A DNA stretch of 5,980 nt from Akkermansiaceae bacterium (GCA_028293225.1 JAQGPE010000731.1:1-5980); one strand, 5' to 3'. Positions 1 to 5,951 are shown, counted from the first letter of the stretch. Notes: a model not told the origin generated them from the sequence alone. Numbers and translations: made by a program.

Positions 1-126
1 ACCGGTCCGTCGCTGCTGATCCGCCCCGACGCCTGCATCGCCTGGGCCGGCGATGAGGAAAACGGCGCCGCCGGACTGCGGGAAGCCCTCCACCGCTGGT
101 TCATCCCCGCTCCGGACGCCGGATGA
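1..126 (+). CDS. C-terminal end of a probable FAD-dependent aromatic-hydroxylase-like monooxygenase (5' end outside window)
   Basis: The frame is open from the first base and ends with TGA at 124-126, giving the last 41 residues. They contain LLIRPDACIAWAGD followed by a helical stretch ending in LHRWF. A segment of the form (L/V)(L/I)RPDG-x-(V/I)AW close to the C-terminus is typical of the thioredoxin-like C-terminal domain of FAD-binding monooxygenases of the phenol hydroxylase/MhpA/rifampicin monooxygenase group, where it follows the catalytic FAD domain. Here the usual Gly after RPD is Ala. The FAD motifs would lie upstream, outside the window, so substrate and pathway cannot be inferred. 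The lipoprotein gene that follows starts more than 100 bp downstream and looks functionally unrelated. The family call rests on one short motif recognised from memory. Confidence 0.6.
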   Translation, partial: TGPSLLIRPDACIAWAGDEENGAAGLREALHRWFIPAPDAG

Positions 127-194
127 AGACGATCTCCGCCGGGACATCGACCCGGTCATCGCGGGAGGATTTTTCGCCTTGCCTGGGAGATGAA

Positions 195-218
195 AGGTAG
201 GGGACCTTGCCCCTATCT
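195..218 (+). other. Inverted repeat (hairpin) upstream of the lipoprotein gene
   Basis: TAGGGG at 198-203 and CCCCTA at 210-215 are perfect reverse complements around a six-base loop. The stem extends outward by a G-T wobble, a G-C and an A-T pair to 195/218, giving a nine-pair stem. It sits between the end of the monooxygenase-like gene and the lipoprotein start at 244. There is no T-run after it, so it is not a classical intrinsic terminator. It could be a weak 3' structure of the upstream gene or a 5' leader structure of the lipoprotein mRNA. The sequence does not decide between these. Confidence 0.4.
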
Positions 219-243
219 CCGCCGGATTCCCTCCAGATCCCTC

Positions 244-753
244 ATGATTGCGAAAAACCGTTTCCTTCTCCTCCTGGTCGCGCTTTTCCTCGGTTCGTGT
301 GCGCCGGCCCCGCAGGGTGGTCCTCAGATGAAAAGCCCCGACCTGCTTCACTCGCAGGTGAAGTTGCACCGTGAATTCCGGGGATCGCCCGGCGTGCCTC
401 CTCCCCTGGGGAGAATGCTTTTCTTCATGACCGCAAAGGGCCAGCCGCCGCGGGAGATCGCCTTTCCCGCGGATGCCGCCGTGACCGAAGAGTTGCTGAA
501 ATCCAGCAACTTCGAGTTAAGCGAAGGGATGATGCTGGATCTCGCCGATCGGGTCTTCGACCACCTGAACTCGCCCTGCCCTGACGGCAATCACTACAAA
601 AGGACCGGCGACCAAGCGGCGATCCGGACCGTCGACTCCACAGGCACGGTCTGGCAGATCGTCGTTTCCGGTTCCAGGGACGGGGGATGGAAAGCGAAGA
701 TCGGGAAGAAGAGCCGCGACAAAAAGTATCCGGGCCAGGCAATCGCGGTTTGA
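244..753 (+). CDS. Small predicted lipoprotein of unknown function
   Basis: Starting at the ATG at 244 gives a 169-residue protein with a textbook lipoprotein signal. It has a short charged N-terminus (MIAKNR), a hydrophobic core FLLLLVALF, then the lipobox LGSC with the acylated cysteine at residue 19. The mature protein would therefore be anchored in a membrane by its lipidated Cys, followed by a Pro/Gly-rich linker. An in-frame ATG at 190 would add 18 residues with several Arg ahead of the signal sequence and bury it, so 244 is preferred even though no good Shine-Dalgarno lies in front of it. The mature part is polar. Its middle (about residues 70-120 of this start) looks helical, and its C-terminus is basic (KAKIGKKSRDKK). 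I recognise no domain. It is probably transcribed alone: its start lies 117 bp after the upstream stop, and a 199-bp gap follows it. Confidence 0.75.
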   Translation: MIAKNRFLLLLVALFLGSCAPAPQGGPQMKSPDLLHSQVKLHREFRGSPGVPPPLGRMLFFMTAKGQPPREIAFPADAAVTEELLKSSNFELSEGMMLDLADRVFDHLNSPCPDGNHYKRTGDQAAIRTVDSTGTVWQIVVSGSRDGGWKAKIGKKSRDKKYPGQAIAV

Positions 754-783
754 TCGGATCCCCAGCCTTTCATCAGTCCGATC
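752..783 (+). terminator. Weak terminator candidate: inverted repeat at the end of the lipoprotein gene
   Basis: GATCGGA (752-758, overlapping the stop codon) and TCCGATC (777-783) are perfect reverse complements separated by 18 bases. The position immediately after a gene is right for a 3' hairpin. However, the loop is long, the stem only moderately GC-rich, and no T-run follows, so intrinsic terminator function is uncertain. Confidence 0.25.
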
Positions 784-835
784 TGTGATCCCCGGCCCCC
801 CAAGCTTGGAACAGGGCAGGGCCTCGCCATCAAAA

Positions 836-865
836 CTTGGCGCCCTTGGCGTCTTGGCGGTTCAA
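836..865. repeat. Tandem CTTGGCG intergenic repeat
   Basis: Three copies of CTTGGCG begin at 836, 845 and 853 (spacing 9 then 8 bases) and are followed by GTTCAA (860-865). This 199-bp gap (754-952) separates the lipoprotein and flavoprotein genes and holds no other gene I can support. I remember very similar strings (on the other strand, TTGAACCGCCAAGACGCCAAG-like) as dispersed intergenic repeats in Verrucomicrobia, Planctomycetes and some other phyla. The tandem structure is seen directly. The wider distribution is memory, and any function is unknown. Confidence 0.55.
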
Positions 866-952
866 TTTCCCGAATAGCGACTCTCTCCAGACCGCCTTCA
901 AAGAAAGTGGAAGCTTGCCGGAAAGCAACCGGGCTGCGATGACGCGCTACCG

Positions 953-2518
953 ATGGTCGAGACAATCGAAATCATCCTGCCGCTCGAAGCCTCCGAGGAC
1001 GCCGCCGCATGGAAACTGGGCGCCGCGAAAAAACTCGGCCTGCCGCTGGTCCGTGTCGGCGGCGTCAGGCTGCTGAAGCACTCCATCGACGCCCGCCAGC
1101 GCCTGGTCAAGGTGCAGCTGAAGTTGGAAGTCTACGTCGACGAGCCTCTGCCCGCCGAGCAGGCCCCCGCCTGGAGCGCCCCGCCGCTGCCCGCCGGCGC
1201 CAGGACCGTCGTCATCGTCGGCTGCGGCCCCGCCGGTCTTTTCGCCGCCCTGCGCTGCCTGGAACTCGGCCTGAAACCCATCGTCCTGGAGCGCGGCAAG
1301 GACGCCTCCGCCCGCCGCTTCGACCTCGCCCCGATCCTGCGCCAAGGCACCGTGATCGAGGACTCCAACTACTGCTTCGGTGAAGGCGGCGCCGGGACCT
1401 TTTCCGACGGCAAGCTCTACACCCGCGCCACCAAGCGCGGCCCCGTCGCCCGCGTCTACGAAGTCCTGGTCGCCCACGGCGCCCCGCCGCGCATCCTCAT
1501 CGACGCCCACCCGCACATCGGTTCGAACCTGCTGCCCAACGTGGTCAAGGCCATGCGCGCCTCGATCATCGCCGCCGGCGGCGAAGTCCGCTTCCAGACC
1601 AAGGTCACCGGCTTCCTCATCGACCACGGCCGCCTCCACGGCGTCGTCACCGCGGCGGGGGAGGAAATCACCGGCTCCGGCGTGATCCTCGCCACCGGCC
1701 ACAGCGCCCGCGACATCTACCGCCTGCTCGCCGAGTCCAACATCCTCCTCGAGCGCAAGCCCTTCGCCGTCGGCGTCCGCATCGAGCACCCGCAGCCGTT
1801 CATCGACGCCGCCCAGTACCATCTCGGCCGCGGCGAGCAGCGCCACGAACTCCTCCCCGCCGCGAAATACGCCCTCGCCACCAAGATCGACGACCGCGGC
1901 GTCCACTCCTTCTGCATGTGCCCCGGCGGCTTCATCGTCCCGGCCTCCACCGAAAATGACGAGGTCGTCGTGAATGGCATGAGCCTCGCCCGCCGCGACT
2001 CGCCCTTCGCCAACTCCGGCCTGGTCGTGACCGTCGAGCCGGAAGACACCGACTCGTTCTCAAAGGAGCACGGCATCCTCTCCGGCATCGCCTACCAGAA
2101 GGCCCTCGAAGTCGCCGCCAAGCAGGCCGGCGGCGGCGGCCAGGTCGCCCCCGGCCAGCGCGTCGCCGATTTCCTGACCGGAAAAATCTCCGCCGACCTT
2201 CCGGAGACCAGCTACTTCCCCGGCGGCAACTCCGCCCCGCTCCACGAAATCATGCCAAAGGGCGTGGTCCAGCGCATGCGCACCGGCCTGAAGCTTTTCG
2301 ACCGCAAGCTGCCCGGCTACGCCAGCCGCGAGGCCCTGCTGTTAGGCTTCGAAACCCGCACCAGCTCGCCGGTCCGCATCCCGCGCCGCGACGACACCCT
2401 GGAGCACCCCGGCCTCAGCCGCCTCTTCCCCTGCGGCGAAGGCGCGGGCTACGCCGGCGGCATCGTCAGCGCCGCCCTCGACGGCATGCGCGTCGCCGAA
2501 GCCGTCGCCGCCACCTGA
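953..2518 (+). CDS. FAD-dependent dehydrogenase (NAD(P)/FAD oxidoreductase, COG2509 type)
   Basis: A 521-residue soluble flavoprotein. Residues 1-80 form a small N-terminal domain ending in a Pro/Ala-rich linker. The Rossmann dinucleotide-binding site follows: VVIVGCGPAG (Gly90-x-Gly92-x-x-Gly95) with the acidic residue Glu113 in VLERGK, expected to bind the FAD ribose. Further family-like segments are YCFGEGGAGTFSDGKL (140-155), the second FAD-contact strand VILATGHSARD (244-254), FCMCPGG (320-326), FETRTSSP (466-473) and the C-terminal FAD motif PCGEGAGYAGGI (493-504). This layout and length fit the uncharacterised FAD-dependent dehydrogenases grouped as COG2509, distantly related to other GidA/HI0933-like flavoproteins. 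The substrate is unknown. The cysteines in FCMCPGG could be redox-relevant, but that is a guess. The ATG at 953 starts just before the conserved N-terminal strand, and no strong Shine-Dalgarno precedes it. The gene appears monocistronic, flanked by repeat-bearing gaps on both sides. Family call is strong, function unknown. Confidence 0.9.
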   Translation: MVETIEIILPLEASEDAAAWKLGAAKKLGLPLVRVGGVRLLKHSIDARQRLVKVQLKLEVYVDEPLPAEQAPAWSAPPLPAGARTVVIVGCGPAGLFAALRCLELGLKPIVLERGKDASARRFDLAPILRQGTVIEDSNYCFGEGGAGTFSDGKLYTRATKRGPVARVYEVLVAHGAPPRILIDAHPHIGSNLLPNVVKAMRASIIAAGGEVRFQTKVTGFLIDHGRLHGVVTAAGEEITGSGVILATGHSARDIYRLLAESNILLERKPFAVGVRIEHPQPFIDAAQYHLGRGEQRHELLPAAKYALATKIDDRGVHSFCMCPGGFIVPASTENDEVVVNGMSLARRDSPFANSGLVVTVEPEDTDSFSKEHGILSGIAYQKALEVAAKQAGGGGQVAPGQRVADFLTGKISADLPETSYFPGGNSAPLHEIMPKGVVQRMRTGLKLFDRKLPGYASREALLLGFETRTSSPVRIPRRDDTLEHPGLSRLFPCGEGAGYAGGIVSAALDGMRVAEAVAAT

Positions 2519-2543
2519 GCAAAGTACGAGCCTTCACCCGAAA

Positions 2544-2669
2544 GGCCCTGCAATAGGTTGAGGGCCAACGGCCCGTTGCCATATCAGCCTAGGGTGACTG
2601 AGCGCAGCGAAGGAGCCCTAGGTCTACTACACCCGTCGTAGACGCAAGACGGACGCGCCCTCGCGCTCC
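2544..2669. repeat. Cluster of consecutive inverted repeats, probable interspersed repeat element
   Basis: The gap 2519-2757 between the flavoprotein and the phytochrome contains five inverted repeats in a row. GGCCCT/AGGGCC is at 2544-2549 and 2561-2566. GGGCC/GGCCC is at 2562-2566 and 2570-2574 and shares its left arm with the first, so the two are mutually exclusive. CCTAGGG/CCCTAGG is at 2588-2594 and 2616-2622. TCTAC/GTAGA is at 2623-2627 and 2638-2642 with two more inner pairs and a four-base loop. GGA-C-GCGC/GCGCTCC is at 2651-2658 and 2663-2669 with one bulge and a pyrimidine-rich tail. The string around CGGCCCGTTGCCATATCAG followed by CCTAGGG resembles an intergenic repeat I remember from Verrucomicrobia/Planctomycetes genomes. 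The last hairpin could help terminate flavoprotein transcription. No credible gene is present here. Confidence 0.5.
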
Positions 2670-2737
2670 TTCTCCTCGAAGGTAACGCCGCGTCCGCTCT
2701 TCCTGACCCTTTGCCTCACCCCCTTTTCGAAGGCTCC

Positions 2738-2750
2738 CGGCCGCAGGCCG
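2738..2750 (-). terminator. Possible 3' hairpin of the phytochrome gene
   Basis: CGGCC (2738-2742) and GGCCG (2746-2750) are perfect reverse complements with a three-base GCA loop. The hairpin starts seven bases past the phytochrome stop codon in its direction of transcription. The stem is short but entirely G/C. No T-run follows on the minus strand, so this is at best a weak terminator or an mRNA 3'-end structure. Confidence 0.3.
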
Positions 2751-2757
2751 CAAATTC

Positions 2758-4668
2758 TCACCTCCCCGTCACCCGCACCACATACCCGATCACCCGGCCC
2801 TCCTCCGTCAGCCGGCTGACCTCCAGCACTCCTTCCTGCGGTGCCGTCAGATCGCACTTCAGCGTCGTTCCCTCATTCGCCAGCAGCCGGATCGCTTCCC
2901 GGCCCTCCGGCGTATCGAGTGCCGGCACCGAGGCCGCCAGCCGGTCCAGCGCTTGCAGCCCCGCCAGGATCGGATCCCGCGTCGCCGCCGCATTCTGGAA
3001 CACCACGATCCCTTGCTCATCCGTCAGCGCGACCGGCTCCGGATTCGTCTCGTGCGCCAGCCGGTGTCGCGCCGTCGAGGGCGACTCCATCCATTGGCGG
3101 AAGAAATGCGTCGTGATCACGATGTCCGACAGCGTGGTCCCCATCGAGGCCGCGGTCGTCTTCGTATGGTTCTCCCATTGATCACACCCGCCGCGCACGA
3201 TCTCCTGCCAGGCGGCAAAGGAGGCCCGCGGCCGCAGTTGCGGAAAGCCCTCGCTGCGGTCCACCGCCTTCGCCGGGTTGCCGCCCCAGATGATCTTCTG
3301 GGTCTGTTCCCTGCGGAAAAAGATCAGCGCGTCATCGCAGAAATGCGACAGCGGGATCAGCAGGAAGCCGCCGATTTCCGCCTGAAATGCCGGCTCGATC
3401 TCGTAGCTCGCCGCATGGGACGACGACAGCGGCTGGGTGATCCCGCGTGTCAGCGCATGACTTGCCAGCACGCTGACGGTCTCGTCCGGCGGCGTCACCC
3501 CGGCGCTGAGGGTCTGCCCCTGGAAGCGCAGGCTCAGCCCGTCCGAGCCCATGATTTTCATCAGGTCCGGCGCCATCGACATCAGCACCGACGTCCAGTC
3601 GTCCGTCAGGGTCACGCACTGGATCAGCTTGTTCTCCAGCCGCGAACTGGCCAGCTGCTCGCGCAGCGCATGCTCGCGGGCGATCCCGGCCAGGTCCTCC
3701 GCCAGGTGGCTGGTCAGTGCCAGCAACTGGGCCTGACGGGCCGGCGGCAGCCGCAGCGGCGCCCCCTGGTGGCAGGAAATCAGCCCCCACAGCTGGTTAT
3801 CGACATTGATGGCCGTCACGAAACTGCCGGTGACAGCCATGTTCTTGAGATACTCCACGTGCACCGCGGCCGACTGCCGGTAGCGCGCCAGCGACAGATC
3901 CAGCTCGCGCCGTTCCGGCTCCAGGCCGGGGGCGGCCAGGATCGCGACCGGGGTGCTGGCCGTGTCGCGGATCAGCCGCATGTCGTTTTTCAGGAATAGC
4001 GCGCGCGCCTGTGCCGGCACATCGGACGCTGGATAGCGCAACCCCAGAAAGGGCTCCCAGTCCTCCCGCACATCCTCCGCCACCACCTCGCCCGTGCCAT
4101 CCGGCAGGAAGCGGTAGATCATCACCCGGTCGAACTGGCCCAGCGCGCGCGTTTCCCGCGCCGCCACCGTCAGTTTCCCGCTCAGATCACCCTCCGTGTC
4201 CATCCGGGTGAAGCTGAAATCCATCGCATCGTCCCAGTCCGCCGTATGCAGGCTTTCCCCGGTGAACTCCAGCGGGTCCAGGATGCACTCGATCACCAGC
4301 AACTCGCCACTGCGGTGCACCCAGCACGACTGCAGGAAGCCGGAGCCGAACTCGACCTCGATCATCCGCGGGCCGCGGCCACGCCAGGACGACGCCCGCC
4401 GGAACAACAGATCCAGCTGGGTCCTGCCGAAAATATCCGCCGGCGACGCCTTCCAGAGCTGCGGGGTGTCCGCCCATAGCCAGCTGCCCGCCGTCGCGCT
4501 CAGATGCGTGAAACGGTCGGCGGCGATGTCGATCGCGATCAGCGCGATCCCATCCTGAACCTGGCCGATCAGGTGGATCGGGGCCGCCGCGCAGCGCTCC
4601 AGCGCCTCCTCCCAGTCGGGTGAGGCCGGAGTTTCAGAAAACGGCGGCGTCGAAACGGAATCGTCCAT
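2758..4668 (-). CDS. bphP: Bacteriophytochrome, PAS-GAF-PHY core with a C-terminal PAS-like domain and no kinase
   Basis: A 636-residue red/far-red photoreceptor expected to bind biliverdin IXalpha. The N-terminal PAS (about 20-130) carries Cys26 in ERCAAAPIHLIG, aligning with the thioether-forming cysteine of bacteriophytochromes (CxxEPIHxxG). The GAF domain (about 150-330) has VMIYRF (Tyr185), GLRYPASDVP (Asp216 of the PASDIP motif), Arg264, VHVEYLKNM (His270, Tyr273) and LWGLISCHQG (His300), all expected pocket residues. The PHY domain (about 340-500) has the tongue motifs WGGNP (461-465) and PRASF (480-484) and then WQEIVRG. A helical linker leads to a PAS-like segment (about 543-636: EPVALTDEQGIVVFQ at its start, LEVSRLTEEGRVIGYVVRV at its end). 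The protein stops there, about 100 residues shorter than kinase-bearing relatives, and no HisKA/HATPase or GGDEF sequence follows. Signalling is therefore probably by protein contact, as in the PAS-output phytochromes of Bradyrhizobium and Rhodopseudomonas. The adjacent divergent heme oxygenase supports the role. IQPHG is altered to VQDGI. Confidence 0.93.
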   Translation of the reverse strand: MDDSVSTPPFSETPASPDWEEALERCAAAPIHLIGQVQDGIALIAIDIAADRFTHLSATAGSWLWADTPQLWKASPADIFGRTQLDLLFRRASSWRGRGPRMIEVEFGSGFLQSCWVHRSGELLVIECILDPLEFTGESLHTADWDDAMDFSFTRMDTEGDLSGKLTVAARETRALGQFDRVMIYRFLPDGTGEVVAEDVREDWEPFLGLRYPASDVPAQARALFLKNDMRLIRDTASTPVAILAAPGLEPERRELDLSLARYRQSAAVHVEYLKNMAVTGSFVTAINVDNQLWGLISCHQGAPLRLPPARQAQLLALTSHLAEDLAGIAREHALREQLASSRLENKLIQCVTLTDDWTSVLMSMAPDLMKIMGSDGLSLRFQGQTLSAGVTPPDETVSVLASHALTRGITQPLSSSHAASYEIEPAFQAEIGGFLLIPLSHFCDDALIFFRREQTQKIIWGGNPAKAVDRSEGFPQLRPRASFAAWQEIVRGGCDQWENHTKTTAASMGTTLSDIVITTHFFRQWMESPSTARHRLAHETNPEPVALTDEQGIVVFQNAAATRDPILAGLQALDRLAASVPALDTPEGREAIRLLANEGTTLKCDLTAPQEGVLEVSRLTEEGRVIGYVVRVTGR

Positions 4669-4716
4669 GAATGGCGGGAGATTTAGAGGCTTGCAGGAAG
4701 GATTTCAGCGTGGGAC
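4669..4716. promoter_or_regulatory. 48-bp divergent intergenic region between phytochrome and heme oxygenase
   Basis: The two start codons face away from each other across only 48 bp, so both 5' leaders and at least part of both promoters must overlap here or extend into the coding sequences. A purine-rich AGGAAGGA (4695-4702) resembles a Shine-Dalgarno for the heme oxygenase, but its 14-base distance to the ATG is longer than usual. No Shine-Dalgarno is visible before the phytochrome ATG. An AT-richer patch ATTTAGA (4681-4687; TCTAAAT on the minus strand) is the only obvious -10-like material, and I cannot assign promoters with confidence. The arrangement suggests shared or coordinated regulation of photoreceptor and chromophore enzyme. 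Confidence 0.5.
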
Positions 4717-5316
4717 ATGCAGGGCATGGGCGAAGCGCGCGACGATCTCCGGCAGGCCACCACCGCGGCCCATCGCCGTCTCGATGAAAACCCTCTGGTG
4801 GCCGGTCTGGCGGCAGGGACCTTATCAGAAGCGGATTACGCCCGGATGCTGTCTGCCTATCTGGCATTTTATCAGGCTTGGGAAGAGCAAATGAAGGCGA
4901 ACTTCCCGGATCTGGTCGAGCTCGCCGGCCCGGAGCGGTTCCTGAAAACCCATTGGCTTCTCAAGGATTTGACCGCACTCGGGAGTCCCGCAGATCCGCG
5001 GATTTCCGGTAGCCCGGCCACCCCTTCTAACAGGGCCCGCGCCGCCGGTTCGCTCTACGTCGTGGAGGGCTCCACCATCGGCGGCATGCACCTTTCCCGC
5101 AGCGGCAAGCTGCCGGCCCACGCTCATCGTTTCTTCGAAGGCTACGGCGCGGAGACCATGCCGAAATGGAAAGCGCTCATCGAGTTGCTGGAAGCCCTGC
5201 TCCCCGATGAGGAGAGCAGGCGCGAGGCCGCTGAGGAGGCCAGTGCCACCTTCGCTTGGTTCCAGCACCGCCTCGCTCAGATCGCATCCGCCTGTTTCCG
5301 CGGCGCCGAAGACTGA
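4717..5316 (+). CDS. bphO: Biliverdin-producing heme oxygenase
   Basis: A 199-residue cytoplasmic, mostly helical protein of the bacterial heme oxygenase (HO) family, with normal length for the BphO/HmuO type. It should oxidatively open heme to biliverdin IX, CO and iron using an external reductant. Residues DLRQATTAAHRRLDENPLV (10-28) form the proximal helix, with His19 as the expected axial heme ligand. GSLYVVEGSTIGGMHL (111-126) is the conserved distal-helix motif (Y-V-x-EGS-T-x-GG), whose glycines allow the helix to kink over the heme. The ATG at 4717 is preferred; an ATG at 4726 is also in frame and would remove three residues. The gene diverges from the phytochrome, so chromophore supply rather than iron scavenging is its likely job; no heme-uptake gene is present in the window. 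Its last 40 bp overlap the end of the convergent AraC-type gene. An uncertain point is the regiospecificity (alpha versus other isomers), which cannot be read from sequence by eye. Confidence 0.93.
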   Translation: MQGMGEARDDLRQATTAAHRRLDENPLVAGLAAGTLSEADYARMLSAYLAFYQAWEEQMKANFPDLVELAGPERFLKTHWLLKDLTALGSPADPRISGSPATPSNRARAAGSLYVVEGSTIGGMHLSRSGKLPAHAHRFFEGYGAETMPKWKALIELLEALLPDEESRREAAEEASATFAWFQHRLAQIASACFRGAED

Positions 5317-5951
5317 CTGAAACGTTCCCGCCACTGGCTGGGCGTGATCCCCGTCGCGGCGACGAAGTTCCGGTTGAACTGCGACAGCGACTGCCCGCCC
5401 AGTCCGCCGGCGATCTCTGAAATCCTCAGGTAGCTGCCCTCCAACTGCCTGATCGAAGTGGCGATCCGCTCATCCCGCATGGTCCGGCGAAACGACGTGC
5501 CGATGATTTCTTCGAACCGCTCGCCCAGATGGCCGGCGGACAGATCGACGGCGGCCGCCACTTCCGCCACGCTCATGGGCCGGGTCGGGTGGCCGATCAG
5601 CAGCGACCACGCCGAGCGCACCGCCGGCGGCGCGGCATGCAGCTTGGGAGCGGTCGCCAGGTTCTTGCGCATCGCCTCCAGCAGATCGAGAATCGCGGGG
5701 TTGCGCCACGGCGGCCGGCCTCCCGGCGGATTCGCCTTGGCCGGATCGACGGAGACGAACCACCGCTCGTTGCTGCGTGGAATTTCCACACACCAGGCGT
5801 CGGCGGCACATTGGCTCTCGCCGTTGAGGGAACCCCGGCCGGAGCCGACGGCGCCGGGTGCCAGGTGTTCCAGGACCGAGAGGTAAAAGCCCAGGGCGGG
5901 CCAGCGCTCGATTTCCTCACTCATCAGGGGGAAGTCATCTTCGGGAATCAT
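5277..5951 (-). CDS. AraC-family transcriptional regulator
   Basis: A 224-residue DNA-binding regulator. The C-terminal part (about 112-212) is a double helix-turn-helix of the AraC/XylS type. The first HTH is around 126-147 (MSVAEVAAAVDLSAGHLGER), then GTSFRRTMRDERI, and the second HTH is around 177-198 (ISEIAGGLGGQSLSQFNRNF), followed by the signature tail GITPSQWR (201-208). The N-terminal 110 residues are short for an arm-and-cupin sensor. They include two Cys (48 and 54) and a Pro/Gly-rich stretch (75-84), and I do not recognise a ligand-binding fold there. The start at 5951 gives the longest form. A second ATG nine codons downstream is possible, and neither has a good Shine-Dalgarno. 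A perfect palindrome lies just upstream, a candidate autoregulatory or foreign operator. The gene is convergent with the heme oxygenase, overlapping it by 40 bp at the 3' ends. It is a candidate output partner of the kinase-less phytochrome, but only by position. Confidence 0.9.
   Translation of the reverse strand: MIPEDDFPLMSEEIERWPALGFYLSVLEHLAPGAVGSGRGSLNGESQCAADAWCVEIPRSNERWFVSVDPAKANPPGGRPPWRNPAILDLLEAMRKNLATAPKLHAAPPAVRSAWSLLIGHPTRPMSVAEVAAAVDLSAGHLGERFEEIIGTSFRRTMRDERIATSIRQLEGSYLRISEIAGGLGGQSLSQFNRNFVAATGITPSQWRERFSQSSAPRKQADAI

Noticed and set aside
123..200. 25-codon frame starting at an ATGA overlap with the monooxygenase stop
   Set aside because: Very short, no recognisable feature, and its end runs into the 195-218 hairpin. 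The overlap alone is not enough support.
190..243. Upstream in-frame ATG for the lipoprotein gene
   Set aside because: It would place an 18-residue Arg-rich extension before a well-formed lipoprotein signal peptide; the ATG at 244 gives a normal signal. GGGAG directly abutting the 190 ATG is too close for a good ribosome site.
947..1906. 319-codon open frame on the minus strand opposite the flavoprotein gene
   Set aside because: It is antisense to strongly conserved FAD motifs; its Gly/Ala/Asp/Val-rich composition is what the reverse of a C-ending-codon gene yields. No recognisable domain.
2544..2669. CRISPR array or tRNA-like structure
   Set aside because: The inverted repeats differ from each other and have no regular spacers, and no cloverleaf with a T-loop motif can be drawn.
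2627..2857. Minus-strand open frame overlapping the phytochrome 3' end, considered as a displaced kinase fragment
   Set aside because: The translation is Gly/Arg-rich and has no H-box, N-box or G-box; it is a shadow, so it does not indicate a frameshifted histidine kinase.
2953..3999. 348-codon open frame on the plus strand inside the phytochrome region
   Set aside because: It is an Arg/Gln/His-rich shadow of the phytochrome coding strand, whose motifs are all in the other strand's frame.
5458..5886. 142-codon plus-strand frame opposite the AraC gene
   Set aside because: Antisense to the conserved helix-turn-helix coding region; low-complexity Ser/Arg/Pro composition and no domain.
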